A DNA stretch of 64,000 bases from Cherax quadricarinatus (lineage: Eukaryota > Arthropoda > Malacostraca > Decapoda > Parastacidae), in contig NC_091391.1 of the NCBI RefSeq assembly GCF_038502225.1, positions 2,848,228 to 2,912,227 on the forward strand, in the 5' to 3' direction. Position numbers and translations under genes: made by a program. This document shows positions 1-8,112 of the stretch, piece by piece. The notes under the pieces were generated by a model. The model ran no database searches. It saw only the letters and a program-made list of their open reading frames with translations, and was not told the origin of the DNA. Positions within the stretch are counted from its first letter, which is position 1. Every line of letters starts with the position of its first letter.

Positions 1-178
1 CACATCATTCCAGACCATGGAGCTGAACTCTTCTCCAGGCTGTGGGACTGACCACCTCAAATACTATATCTCCAAGGTTGAGGGACTGACTACATCATCA
101 TTTCAATATACCTACTGCCTCTGTGTTTGACTGAAGAAGCCTACTGTGTAGGCGAAACATTTCAATAACAAAGATACC
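1..178 (+). mobile_element. Penelope-like pLTR, 3' half, interrupted by a SINE
   Basis: This stretch matches the downstream half of the pLTR seen at 14490-14652 and 30720-30960. It has the hairpin-region remnant (ccagaccatgg), the 'gagggactgac' and 'ctgactacatc' blocks, then a hammerhead motif and a degenerate AATAAA (aataacaaag). The pLTR stops at 'gatacc', where a SINE begins at 179. The tail resumes at about 431 (aactgttgcacatgtgtc), so the SINE landed between the polyadenylation-like signal and the tail. The upstream part with head and TATA box lies outside the window. Assignment to a PLE is inferred from the copy at 38690-39692, where the same structure adjoins a GIY-YIG reading frame. 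Confidence 0.7.
127..165 (+). ncRNA. hammerhead ribozyme motif (CUGAAGA core)
   Basis: In order: stem I 5' strand ttga, core CTGAAGA, an extra A, stem II gcctac/gtaggc closed by TGT, core GAAAC, triplet ATT, and stem I 3' strand tcaa. Stem I pairs 4 of 4. The normal GUU triplet here reads AUU, which breaks the second stem III pair, so activity is doubtful. Stem I differs from the UCGA/UCGA form at 7718-7756 but is still paired, which is compensatory change. Hammerheads in PLE pLTRs are established knowledge; function of this copy is inference. Confidence 0.65.
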
Positions 179-430
179 CGGTGGCCTGGTGGTTAACGCT
201 CTGGCTTCACACGGTGAGGGCCTGGGTTCGATTCCCAGCCAGAGTAGAAACATTGGACGTGTTTCTTTCCACCTGTTGTCTATGTTCCCCATCAGTAAAA
301 TGGGTACCTGGGTGTTAGTCGACTGGTGTGGGTCGCATCCTGGGACACTGACCTAAGGAGGCCTGGTCACAGACCGGGCCGCGGGGGCGTTGACCCCCGG
401 AATTCTCTGCAGGTATCTCTGCAGGTACCC
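179..430 (+). mobile_element. tRNA-derived SINE with LINE-D-type tail
   Basis: The head resembles a tRNA gene: an A-box-like 'ggcctggtggttaacgc' followed by a B box 'gggttcgattccc'. A body follows (cacctgttgtctatgttcc, gggtacctgggtgttag). The tail at about 357-430 has gaggcctggtca and gaccgggccgcgggggcg and ends in a doubled 'tctctgcaggta'. This tail is nearly identical to the 3' end of LINE D at 14278-14350, so D-type machinery probably mobilised it. It sits inside a pLTR whose tail continues directly afterwards. No clear target-site duplication is visible beyond 'tacc'. It is not a functional tRNA: the acceptor stem cannot be formed and the unit continues for about 250 bp. Confidence 0.8.
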
Positions 431-510
431 AACTGTTGCACATGTGTCCTAATCACCCTCAAAACTGTTTATATTTCGCTGGTCAGGGCCGCTGTGCATA
501 AAAGTCGGCA
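431..510 (+). mobile_element. pLTR tail resumed after the SINE
   Basis: The sequence 'aactgttgcacatgtgtcc' is the conserved pLTR tail that elsewhere follows the AATAAA signal directly (14923-14945, 18900-18918, 30899-30920). It completes the element begun at 1-178. The next sequence, to about 560, shows no recognised feature. Confidence 0.6.
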
Positions 511-559
511 CTTCGATTAGTTTGTGATATGAATTAACTCTGGTATAAATCTTGGTAAC

Positions 560-735
560 AGACACCGACAAATTAGTTTAAAAAGACACTTAAGCAAACA
601 CCAGGACATATTTATTACAAAACGTTTCGGTCCTGGGACCTTGATCACTTCTAACATACAGAGGTAGAAAGACATTATATATATAGGCGGAGAGTGAGGT
701 GTGAATGATGTGTGACCTGAAGAATGACGCTGGGA
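560..735 (-). mobile_element. divergent pLTR family with TATA, hammerhead and tail
   Basis: Read on the minus strand: a TATATATA box near 677-685, about 25 bp upstream of the core; a hammerhead at 654-617; an AATAAA (aataaatatg); then a tail with 'gtttgcttaagtgtc' and 'ttgtcggtgtctgttacc'. The tail corresponds to the TTGCAYATGTGTC and TTGTCGGTATT blocks of the other pLTRs. Its stem II (GGTCC/GGACC) is unrelated in sequence to the GCCTAC family, so this is a separate sub-family with the same architecture. Confidence 0.6.
617..654 (-). ncRNA. hammerhead variant with a G3/C8 core pair
   Basis: Minus strand: core GTGATCA in place of CTGANGA, an extra A, stem II ggtcc/ggacc, GAAAC, then triplet GTT. 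Position 3 is G and position 8 is C, which is the Watson-Crick swap of the usual C3-G8 pair. Stem I pairs only about 2 bp (aa/tt) before a G-G mismatch. Active conformation is therefore uncertain, but the swap is striking next to the U3/A8 variants elsewhere in the window. Confidence 0.5.
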
Positions 736-819
736 CGAGGACGGGTAGACAATGTGATCCTGTGTTGTTAGGTAGGTAATCTTGACCTATATACCGTTTT
801 CTAATATGTAATAGTACTC

Positions 820-904
820 ACCTATTTGTGGTTGCAGGGGTCGATTCACAGCTCCTGGTCCCGCCTCTTCGCTGATTGCTACTAGGTCCTCTTTCTCCCT
901 GCTC
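820..904 (-). mobile_element. LINE B 3' tail flanking inserted LINE A
   Basis: On the minus strand this reads gagcagggaga...cctagtagcaatcag, gaagaggcgggaccagg, ctcctgcaaccacaaata-type sequence, ending in ggtgagtac. That is the B 3' end seen at 4870-4949 and 36020-36050. It lies immediately beyond the 3' end of LINE A, whose other side adjoins more B at 3018. A therefore sits inside B, although about 150 bp of B (the YFFSHRVV to DKAHG portion) is missing between the flanks. Confidence 0.7.
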
Positions 905-3018
905 ATAAGAACATAAGAACATAAGAACGAAGGAACACTGCAGAAGGCCTACTGGCCCATGCGAGGCAGGTCCAAGTCCCTACCGGCTTAAGCCAATGCA
1001 CCCAACCTAGTCAGGTCAGGTCACATTGACTCAAGGGAGGAACACGGCAACCGACCCGTTAGCACAAGCTATCAGGTCTAACTCACACCCACCCACATCT
1101 ACTCATGTATTTATCCAACCTATTTTTAAAGCTACACAACGTTCTGGCCTCTATAACGGTACTTGGGAGTTTGTTCCACTCATCCACAACTCTATTACCA
1201 AACCAGTACTTTCCTATATCCCTCCTGAATCTGAATTTTTCCAACTTAAAACCATTGCTGCGAGTCCTGTCTAGGCTAGATATTATCAGCACACTATTTA
1301 CATCCCCTTTATTTATTCCTGTCTTCCACTTATAAACCTCAATCATATCCCCCCTAATTCTACGTCTTTCTAGAGAGTGCAGTTTCAGGGCCCTTAGTCT
1401 ATCCTCATAGGGAAGGTTTCTGATACATGGGATCATCTTTGTCATCCTCCTTTGTACATTTTCCAGAGAATTTATATCCATTCTGTAATACGGTGACCAA
1501 AACTGTGCAGCATAATCTAAATGAGGCCTAACCAAGGATGTATAGAGTTGAAGAACAACCTGAGGACTCCTATTATTTATGCTTCTTGATATGAAGCCAA
1601 GGATTCTATTAGCTTTATTGCGAACACTTATGCACTGTTGTCTTGGTTTCAGATTACTGCTAACCAGAACTCCTAAATCTTTTTCGCAATCCGTAATATT
1701 AAGATCTACATTATTTAGTTTATATGTGGCATGGTTATTGTCCTGTCCAACATTTAGAACTTTGCATTTGTCTATATTAAACTGCATCTGCCACTTGTCC
1801 GACCACTGCATCAGTCTATTCAAATCTTCCTGGAGTGCTCGAATGTCCTCGTCAGAATGAATTCGACGGCCTATTTTGGTGTCATCGGCAAACTTGCCGA
1901 TGTCGCTCTTTATGCCCTCATCTATGTCGTTTATGTAGATTGTGAACAGCAGGGGGCCCAACACTGACCCCTGTGGAACACCGCTCGTGACGCTTCCCCA
2001 CTCTGATTTCTCCCCATTTATGCAAACTCTCTGCTGCCTATTTGTCAACCATGCCTCTATCCAGGAAAAAATTTCTCCTCCTATTCCATGTGCTTTAATT
2101 TTCCTCAATAGTCTCTGATGTGGGACCCTGTCAAAAGCCTTACTGAAGTCCATATACACAATATCATATTCGTTACCATGATCTACCTCCTCAAATACCT
2201 TAGTGAAAAAAGTTAATAAATTCGTAAGGCAGGAACGTCCCTTTGTAAAACCATGCTGAGATTCGTTGATTAATTTATGCTTTTCAAGGTGGCTACGAAC
2301 TGCCTCGGCAATTATTGATTCCATAAATTTTCCCACTATGGAGGTTAGGCTTATTGGTCTATAGTTCGAAGCTAAGGACCTGTCACCTGTTTTGAAAATA
2401 GGTATCACATTTGCCATTTTCCACTTATCTGGCACCATGCCAGTTTGTAGTGATATGTTGAAAAGATTAGCCAAAGGTGTGCTAAGCTCCTCTTTACATT
2501 CCTTTAGAACCCTTGCATACAGTTCATCAGGGCCTGGGGATTTGTTAGGTTTTAATTTATCTATTTGCCTAAGGACCATGTCACTTGTGACCCTAATAGT
2601 GCACAGTTTATTATCGTCCTGTTCTACATAATTTATCATTACTGGAATATCACTGGTATCCTCCTGTGTAAAAACTGAGAGGAAGTATGTGTTAAAAATT
2701 CTACACATTTCCTTATCACTGTCAGTGAGCTGACCCGAGGAACTTTTGAGTGGGCCTATCTTGTCCCTGATCTTACTTCTGTATACCTGAAAGAATCCTT
2801 TTGGGTTAGTCTTCGATTCTCTTGCAACTTTAACCTCATAATCTCTTTTTGCTTTTCTAATTCCCTTTTTTATTTCTCTCTTTAACTGAATATATCGATT
2901 TCTTAATTGCCCCTCTCCTCTTTTGATTTGCCTATATATGCCTCTCTTTTGACCAATCAGATATTTTAATCTATTGTTCATCCATTTAGGATCATTTTTG
3001 TTTGATCTGATTTCCCTT
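905..3018 (-). mobile_element. LINE A copy 1 (CR1/L2-like), 5'-truncated
   Basis: The copy starts within the ORF2 linker just before the RT and runs to a 3' UTR. Its terminus is three copies of the octamer ttcttatg (905-930 region). Short 3' octamer repeats are characteristic of CR1-type LINEs. Copy 2 (8949-13095) shows the missing upstream ORF1 and APE. The 5' truncation is consistent with target-primed reverse transcription. The 3' UTR includes 'gcaggcctactggcccatg'-type sequence (here gaaggcctactggcccatg on the plus strand), also present at 3460 and 8980. Confidence 0.8.
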
Positions 3019-3248
3019 TGATTCATCTGAGTCTTCAACTTCCAATTGTGACCTCTTGTGTCTGTGTCCCATCTCTGGAACATCCTATCTCTGTCCACCT
3101 TGTCTATTCCCCGCAGTATTTTATATATCGTTATCATGTCTCCCCTGACCCTCCTGTCCTCCAGTGTCGTCAGGCCGATTTCCCTCAACCTTTCTTCGTA
3201 GGACAATCCCCGTAGCTCTGGGACTAGTCTTGTTGCAAACCTTTGCAC
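1083..3248 (-). CDS. chimeric reverse transcriptase ORF (LINE B C-term + LINE A RT)
   Basis: This open frame of 721 codons fuses two retrotransposons. Residues 1 to about 77 are the C-terminal domain of LINE B (MQRFATRLVPELRG, LTTLEDRRVRGD, TQMNQRE). From about 78 onward it is the LINE A reverse transcriptase. Visible RT motifs are YMDFSKAFD near 364-373, GVPQGSVLGPLLF near 422-434, and the catalytic FADD near 453-456. A CR1-type C-terminal region follows and ends at CGWV. The frame has no stops, so the RT portion may be recent, but the first Met belongs to B. There is no APE domain and no ORF1, so it cannot be an autonomous element. The true start is unknown; the Met at 3248 is only the first in frame. 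Confidence 0.85.
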   Translation of the reverse strand: MQRFATRLVPELRGLSYEERLREIGLTTLEDRRVRGDMITIYKILRGIDKVDRDRMFQRWDTDTRGHNWKLKTQMNQREIRSNKNDPKWMNNRLKYLIGQKRGIYRQIKRGEGQLRNRYIQLKREIKKGIRKAKRDYEVKVARESKTNPKGFFQVYRSKIRDKIGPLKSSSGQLTDSDKEMCRIFNTYFLSVFTQEDTSDIPVMINYVEQDDNKLCTIRVTSDMVLRQIDKLKPNKSPGPDELYARVLKECKEELSTPLANLFNISLQTGMVPDKWKMANVIPIFKTGDRSLASNYRPISLTSIVGKFMESIIAEAVRSHLEKHKLINESQHGFTKGRSCLTNLLTFFTKVFEEVDHGNEYDIVYMDFSKAFDRVPHQRLLRKIKAHGIGGEIFSWIEAWLTNRQQRVCINGEKSEWGSVTSGVPQGSVLGPLLFTIYINDIDEGIKSDIGKFADDTKIGRRIHSDEDIRALQEDLNRLMQWSDKWQMQFNIDKCKVLNVGQDNNHATYKLNNVDLNITDCEKDLGVLVSSNLKPRQQCISVRNKANRILGFISRSINNRSPQVVLQLYTSLVRPHLDYAAQFWSPYYRMDINSLENVQRRMTKMIPCIRNLPYEDRLRALKLHSLERRRIRGDMIEVYKWKTGINKGDVNSVLIISSLDRTRSNGFKLEKFRFRRDIGKYWFGNRVVDEWNKLPSTVIEARTLCSFKNRLDKYMSRCGWV

Positions 3249-3282
3249 TTTCTCTAATTTCTTGACGTGCTTGACCAGGTGT
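3018..3282 (-). mobile_element. LINE B fragment upstream of A
   Basis: The minus strand encodes the B C-terminal segment from KVQRFATRLVPEL through TRGHNWKLKTQMNQR. It matches 15760-15930 in the longer B copy. The match ends near 3282 ('gcttgaccaggtg' on plus) and changes abruptly to A at 3018. A comparison with 11040-11055 shows A normally continues into different sequence there, so 3018 is the breakpoint. Confidence 0.75.
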
Positions 3283-3432
3283 TTGCTTACGTATTTTTCT
3301 AAATTAATTAATCGTCTTTTTCGTTGTTATATTTCGTTTTAGGTCATCATTGTTTCTGAAAATAAGATCAAGTGTGTTTACTAGTCTTGTTGACTCCACT
3401 ATTTGCTGGCTTAAAGTGTATTTTTTTACAGA

Positions 3433-3765
3433 TCATAAGAAAGAACACTGCAGGAGGCCTACTGGCCCATGCGAGGCAGGTCAAGTCGCCTACCGGCTTA
3501 TGACACTGATCCAACCTAGTCAGATCCAGGTCACATCCACTTAAGGAAGGGGCACGGCATCAGACCTACTAGCACAAGCTAGTCAGGTCCAACTCACACC
3601 AACTCATGTATTTACCTATTTTAAAAACTACCCAAAGTTTTAGCTTCTATAACTGTACTTGGGAGTTTGTTCCACTCATCCACAACTCTATTACCAAACC
3701 AGTACTTTCCTATATCCTTCCTGAATCTGAATTTTTTCCAACTTAAAACCATTGCTGCGAGTCCA
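3433..3765 (-). mobile_element. LINE A 3'-end fragment
   Basis: This repeats the A 3' UTR (ataagaaagaacactgcag, aggcctactggcccatgcga) and the last codons of ORF2 as at 905-1255. It is a short 5'-truncated insertion with several small indels and no coding capacity. The break to non-A sequence falls at about 3765 (gagtccagctg). Confidence 0.7.
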
Positions 3766-3780
3766 GCTGAAAGGCCTTCA

Positions 3781-4639
3781 GAACTACGATTCATATTACT
3801 AACTGTGAACTGCTAACCCCATGAGGACTGTTATCATTACAGAGGACTGCTAAACCTATTGGAGTTTTTACAGTACCTAGAGTAATAGAAAACAATCAGG
3901 TCTGATCTAAAGAAGGGAAGCAGCAGTCCAAATCCTGAGATGAAGGAACCTGCCTTGAGCAGGTCACACAGTGCCTGGGAAGGGGGGAGACTACCTCTAG
4001 TTCCTGGGATCAAAACCAGCATCAAACTAAGTAAGTTTATTCAGGTATACACAAATACAGTTACATAGATTATCATACATAGCATCATATGTGTAGAGAA
4101 CCCAAGATAACCCTAAAAAGTCAAAGTAACTTAATTACATTATGGTCCTTGACTAGTGCATAAGTAATCTCTACTCAGATTACATTCATAATGTTAATTA
4201 CAGACTGCTGGTTAGCATTATGTTTCAATGTTGGTACAGACAAACAGTGGTTTAAAGTGACGAAGATTTATCCTAGGATTATATCCTAGGATTATCTTAA
4301 GTAATTTACACGTTACTATGTATGATAATTGTATCTACGTGGACCTGAGCCTAAATAAACTGACTAGGAATATAGCATTTTATTATCTCTGGATAATTAC
4401 GAAAAAATTACTGTGGGACAAATAACAGACATCACCTCCCAATATAAAAAAAGCAAAGCTGGCAATGTGTGTACTCTGTTGATGTTGAGTGAGTAATGAG
4501 TGAATACTGAGGTGTGGTAATCAACATTTGTGGAGGTCACAATCCAAACAAAAGGCCACCATCACCCTACCACCTGTGTGACCTCCTGTGGCCTCCCCTG
4601 GCCCAGCACCGCGGCTCCTACACCTCCACACACACACAC
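3781..4639. other. no gene; divergent SINE-like tails
   Basis: No coding signal is supported here. At 4030-4165 the plus strand reads 'tttattcaggtatacac', 'acatagattatcatacat' and 'ataaccctaaaaagtc'. This resembles, on the minus strand, the SINE tail seen at 5240-5330 (ggataacccaagaaagtc, ttatttccattgtggtcc). At 4305-4370 a partly inverted counterpart occurs (actatgtatgataattg). The rest shows nothing I recognise. Confidence 0.4.
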
Positions 4640-4949
4640 ATTGGACAAAGACAGGATGTTCCAGGGAGGGGACACAGAAACAAGAGGCCACAATTGGAAG
4701 TTGAAGACACAAATGAGTCAGAGAGATAGTAGGAAGTATTTCTTCAGTCATAGAGTTGTAAGGCAGTGGAATAGCCTAGAAAATGACGTAGTGGAGGCAG
4801 GAACCATACATAGTTTTAAGACGAGGTTTGATAAAGCTCATGGAGCGGGGAGAGAGAGGTTGCCTAGTAGCAACCGGTGAAGAGGCGGGGCCAGGAGCTA
4901 GGACTCGACCCCTGCAACCACAAATAGGTGAGTACAAATAGGTGAGTAC
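4640..4949 (+). mobile_element. LINE B 3' fragment with doubled tail
   Basis: The frame encodes DKDRMFQGG, TRGHNWKLKTQM, KYFFSHRVVRQWNSLEN and FDKAHGAGRE, the B C-terminal domain. The UTR (gaagaggcggggccaggag) and a doubled tail unit AAATAGGTGAGTAC follow. The 5' edge meets an (ac)n stretch at 4628-4640. Such a CA run at a B boundary recurs at 15469, 16602, 16870 and 26310. Pseudogene fragment. Confidence 0.8.
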
Positions 4950-5135
4950 ACAGTTTGGGAATAGTTTGGGAAGCGATGTAGTGGAGGCAGGATCCATACA
5001 TAGGTTTAAGCAGAGGTATGATAAAGCTCACGGCTCAGGGAGAGTGACCTAGTAGCGATCAGTGAAGAGGCGGGGCCAGGAGCTAGGACTCGACCCCTGC
5101 AACCACAAATAGGTGAGTACAAATAGGTGAGTACA
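4950..5135 (+). mobile_element. second LINE B 3' end fragment
   Basis: A shorter B 3' end starting in 'cagtttgggaatagtttggg' follows the previous one directly. It has the same UTR and again a doubled AAATAGGTGAGTAC tail. Tandem abutment suggests insertion at, or template switching on, the existing tail. Confidence 0.75.
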
Positions 5136-5199
5136 CATTGCATTCCTGGTGGCTAAGAAGACCTGGAGTCCAGCTGGGAGTCAAAAATAGTGTGTTAGG

Positions 5200-5503
5200 A
5201 GGGTAAGATAAGATAAGATTTCGTTCGGATTTTTAACCCCGCAGGGTTAGCCAGCCAGGATAACCCAAGAAAGTCAGTGCGTCATCGAGGACTGTCTAAC
5301 TTATTTCCATTGTGGTCCTTAATCTTGTTCCCCAGGATGCGACCCACACCAGTCGACTAACACCCAGGTACCTATTTGCTGCTAGGTGAACAGGACAACA
5401 GGTGTAAGGAAACGTGTTGAAATGTTTCCACCCGCCGGGAATCGAACCCGAGCCCTCCGTGTGTGAAGCGGGAGCTTTAACCACCAGGCCACCGGGAGCG
5501 GCC
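5200..5503 (-). mobile_element. tRNA-derived SINE, second tail type
   Basis: On the minus strand the head (ggtggcctggtggttaaagc, gggttcgattccc) and body match the SINE at 179-430. The tail differs: it runs through 'caagattaaggaccac', 'gttatcctggctggctaac' and ends near an (agata)n-like stretch 'gataagataagatttcg'. The same tail occurs at 61740-61865. So at least two SINE sub-families share a tRNA-like head but use different 3' ends, probably different LINE partners. Confidence 0.8.
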
Positions 5504-5787
5504 GGTGTCCCAAGTAGATCCTGGCGCGCTCATGCATCACGTGTGTGAGAATTTTGATCTGATCTGCCTCTTAAGATTATCTCTGCTACAATATTATTTT
5601 GTACATGAAAGAGGCACAACTCCAATGAATTTATGTTCTCTTTTTACTTGTATATCTGCTGAAGAGGATCCCAGAAGGAGGTCGAAATATACAGACCAAT
5701 CAACCTCCTGTGTTTCTGTCTCTGTGGATTATTTACAGGTGTATTACTTTCTATGTTCTTCTATTTTAAGTGTCTTAAACTGAAATC
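5504..5787. other. unassigned spacer with a hammerhead-like motif
   Basis: No gene, SINE or LINE match is seen. The only structure noticed is the hammerhead-like arrangement at 5655-5695, listed separately. Confidence 0.4.
5655..5695 (+). ncRNA. hammerhead-like motif outside the main pLTR family
   Basis: In order: stem I tctg, core CTGAAGA, then ggatc...ggtc as a weak stem II (four pairs including a U-G), GAAAT, triplet ATA, and stem I 3' strand caga. Stem I pairs 4 of 4 and the stem III positions AU/AU can pair. No TATA box, AATAAA or conserved pLTR tail is visible around it, so chance cannot be excluded. Confidence 0.35.
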
Positions 5788-7160
5788 GCTTGAACTGTTA
5801 TGGGGGCCCTGAAGCTTGAACTGTTATGGGGGCCCTGAAGCTTGAACTGTTATGGGGGCCCTGAAGCTTGAACTGTTATGGGGGCCCTGAAGCTTGAACT
5901 GTTATGGGGGCCCTGAAGCTTGAACTGTTATGGGGGCCCTGAAGCTTGAACTGTTATGGGGGCCCTGAAGCTTGAACTGTTATGGGGGCCCTGAAGCTTG
6001 AACTGTTATGGGGGCCCTGAAGCTTGAACTGTTATGGGGGCCCTGAAGCTTGAACTGTTATGGGGGCCCTGAAGCTTGAACTGTTATGGGGCCCTGAAGC
6101 TTGAACTGTTATGGGGGCCCTGAAGCTTGAACTGTTATGGGGGCCCTGAAGCTTGAACTGTTATGGGGGCCCTGAAGCTTGAACTGTTATGGGGGCCCTG
6201 AAGCTTGAACTGTTATGGGGGCCCTGAAGCTTGAACTGTTATGGGGGCCCTGAAGCTTGAACTGTTATGGGGGCCCTGAAGCTTGAACTGTTATGGGGGC
6301 CCTGAAGCTTGAACTGTTATGGGGGCCCTGAAGCTTGAACTGTTATGGGGGCCCTGAAGCTTGAACTGTTATGGGGGCCCTGAAGCTTGAACTGTTATGG
6401 GGGCCCTGAAGCTTGAACTGTTATGGGGGCCCTGAAGCTTGAACTGTTATGGGGGCCCTGAAGCTTCAACTGTTATAGGGGCCCTGACGCTTGAACTGTT
6501 ATGGGGGCCCTGACGCTTGAACTGTTATGGGGGCCCGGAAGCTTGAACTGTTATGGGGGCCCTGAAGCTTGAACTGTTATGGGGGCCCTGAAGCTTGAAC
6601 TGTTATGGGGGCCCTGAAGCTTGAACTGTTATGGGGCCCTGAAGCTTGAACTGTTATGGGGGCCCTGAAGCTTGAACTGTCATGGGGGCCCTGAAGCTTG
6701 AACTGTTATGGGGGCCCTGAAGCTTGAACTGTTATGGGGGCCCTGAAGCTTGAACTGTTATGGGGGCCCTGAAGCTTGAACTGTTATGGGGGCCCTGAAG
6801 CTTGAACTGTTATGGGGGCCCTGAAGCTTGAACTGTTATGGGGGCCCTGAAGCTTGAACTGTTATGGGGGCCCTGACGCTTGAACTGTTATGGGGGCCCT
6901 GAAGCTTGAACTGTTATGGGGGCCCTGAAGCTTGAACTGTTATGGGGGCCCTGAAGCTTGAACTGTTATGGGGGCCCTGAAGCCTGAGCTGTTATGGGGG
7001 CCCGGTAGCTTGAACTGTTATGGGGGCCCTGAAGCTTGAACTGTTATGGGGGCCCTGAAGCTTGAACTGTTATGGGGGCCCTGAAGCTTGAACTGTTATG
7101 GGGGCCCTGAAGCTTGAACTGTTATGGGGGCCCTGAAGCTTGAACTGTTATGGGGGCCCC
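5788..7160. repeat. 26-bp minisatellite, about 52 copies
   Basis: The unit is about gaactgttatgggggccctg plus aagctt, 26 bp, repeated with very few substitutions and occasional loss of one G. Each unit contains two palindromic hexamers, GGGCCC and AAGCTT. A degraded flank at 7160-7235 (ggggcccctccgg, ggggccctgaagctt) shows the pre-expansion sequence. No coding role. Confidence 0.95.
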
Positions 7161-7447
7161 TTCTCAACCCCATCTAAAATTTTTAAGCAATGTGGACTAA
7201 AGTGGCTTCTGGGGCCCCTCCGGGATTAGGGGCCCTGAAGCTTAAGCTTCGTTATTCTCGTTGAAAAATGGCATAACATACCGACAGTCGGATATCCTTA
7301 TTGGTGAAATTTCTCGCCTACACAGCAGGCTTCTCCAGTCAAATACAGAGGCAGCAACAGTAATTAAAGACGATGTAACCAGTCCATCAATCTGGGAGAA
7401 AAAGTATTTGAGATAGTAAGTCCCGCAGCCTGGAAAAGGGTTCACCC

Positions 7448-7481
7448 CATGGTCTGGAACCATATCGTTCCAGACCATGGA
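7448..7481. repeat. perfect 14-bp inverted repeat
   Basis: ccatggtctggaac and gttccagaccatgg flank a 6-nt loop (catatc). A weaker version (attgttcca/tggaacaat) sits in the same pLTR region at 7860-7885, so it appears to be a pLTR feature. Confidence 0.8.
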
Positions 7482-7522
7482 CTGATTACGTCTTTATTTC
7501 AATATTACTGCTGCCTCTGTAT

Positions 7523-7562
7523 CTGACTGAAGAGGTCTACTGTGTAGGCGAAACGCATCAAT
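7523..7562 (+). ncRNA. degenerate hammerhead motif
   Basis: The core CTGAAGA (7527-7533), stem II gtctac/gtaggc and GAAAC are intact. The triplet position reads GCA, which lacks U16.1, and stem I pairs only about 3 bp. Probably inactive. Confidence 0.5.
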
Positions 7563-7659
7563 AAAATTACTTTGTTGCACAAGTGTCTAAATCTTCATTA
7601 GTCAGACAGCTATTAATTTTAGATGTTTCTTGAACTGTTGGGATGAACATTAAAATGGT

Positions 7660-7900
7660 ATAAAATACCGACAGGTTGTTAGGTAAGACACATATGCAAC
7701 AGTTAGGTATCTTTATTTCGAAACGTTTCGCCTACACAGTAGGCTTCTTCAGTCGAGTACAGAAAAGTTGATAGAAGCAGAAGATACTTGAAGACGATGT
7801 AATCAGTCCATCACCCTTAAAGTTTTGAGGTGGTCAGTCCCTCAGTCTGGAGAAGAGTATTGTTCCATAGTCTGGAACAATATGGAGTTGAAGTGACAGG
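7660..7900 (-). mobile_element. pLTR 3' half, inverted partner
   Basis: On the minus strand this copy runs from 'atcctgtcacttcaactcc' through the hairpin, the gactgaccacctc block and the hammerhead at 7756-7718. AATAAA and the tail 'acctaactgttgcatatgtg' follow, ending at the terminal ttttaatgttca. It abuts a forward-oriented pLTR (7905 onward) head-to-head. Confidence 0.8.
7718..7756 (-). ncRNA. hammerhead ribozyme motif, best-formed copy
   Basis: Minus strand: tcga, CTGAAGA, A, gcctac, TGT, gtaggc, GAAAC, GTT, tcga. Stem I pairs 4/4, stem II 6/6, and all core nucleotides fit C3 to A9, G12 to A14 and a U16.1 H17 site. Stem III is only AC/GU with no loop, so a single-molecule hairpin cannot close. 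Two copies pairing through the AACGTT palindrome is the likely active form (inference from the known behaviour of minimal stem III hammerheads). Confidence 0.75.
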
Positions 7901-8080
7901 ATTTTATACCATTTTAATGTTCACTCTGTCAGACACTGCAACACAAGGGTATCTTGGTACAGACCTGAAATCAACTTGGACAACTTCTACTAGTGAGAAT
8001 GGCTGGATTTGAGAGGGACCTGACCTCTCAACGTCTACATTCTTACCTCTACTAGTGGCCTACGTCTCACCTCCTGGCGT

Positions 8081-8089
8081 TATATAAGG
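8081..8089 (+). promoter_or_regulatory. TATA box of pLTR
   Basis: tatataagg precedes 'ctccatcctgtcacttc', as in the copies at 30689 (tataaaaag) and 54746 (tatataag). Its fixed place upstream of the hammerhead in all copies supports a pLTR promoter. Confidence 0.6.
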
Positions 8090-8101
8090 CTCCATCCTGT
8101 C

Positions 8102-8112
8102 ACTTCAACTCC
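8102..8112. other. target-site duplication of LINE C, left copy
   Basis: acttcaactcc here and at 14490-14500 flank the C insertion exactly within the pLTR. It dates the C insertion after the pLTR and defines C as 8113-14489 including nested elements. Confidence 0.8.

Larger units (their letters stand above)
7245..7610. mobile_element. head-to-head pLTR 3' halves with central hairpin
   Basis: The left arm (7245-7460, minus) has a degraded hammerhead (CTGGAGA; GAGAAATTT), an AATAAG and the tail block 'ccgactgtcggtatg'. The right arm (7470-7610, plus) has CTGAAGA, gtctac/gtaggc, GAAAC and 'caataaaatt', then 'gttgcacaagtgtc'. Between them lies a 14-bp-arm hairpin at 7448-7481. The paired inverted arrangement recurs at 7660-7920, 29970-30960 and 42120-42330. 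Confidence 0.65.
7905..8112 (+). mobile_element. pLTR head and promoter, interrupted by LINE C
   Basis: The copy begins with the element-end block 'ttttaatgttca', then the head 'ctgtcagacactgcaacac', a region with ACTAGT (about 7990), and a TATATAAGG box at 8081-8089. It then reads 'ccatcctgtcacttcaactcc', where LINE C is inserted. It resumes at 14490 after an 11-bp duplication (acttcaactcc). Confidence 0.8.

Noticed and set aside
179..260. A functional tRNA gene (good B box)
   Set aside because: The acceptor stem cannot be formed and the sequence continues into a SINE body and LINE-type tail; the same applies at 5440-5503, 14840-14905, 18513-18765, 19304-19390 and 61345-61420.
1083..3248. 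Reading the 721-codon frame as one intact host or retroelement gene
   Set aside because: Residues 1-77 belong to LINE B and the rest to LINE A; comparison with 9831-11009 and 15549-16583 shows the junction.
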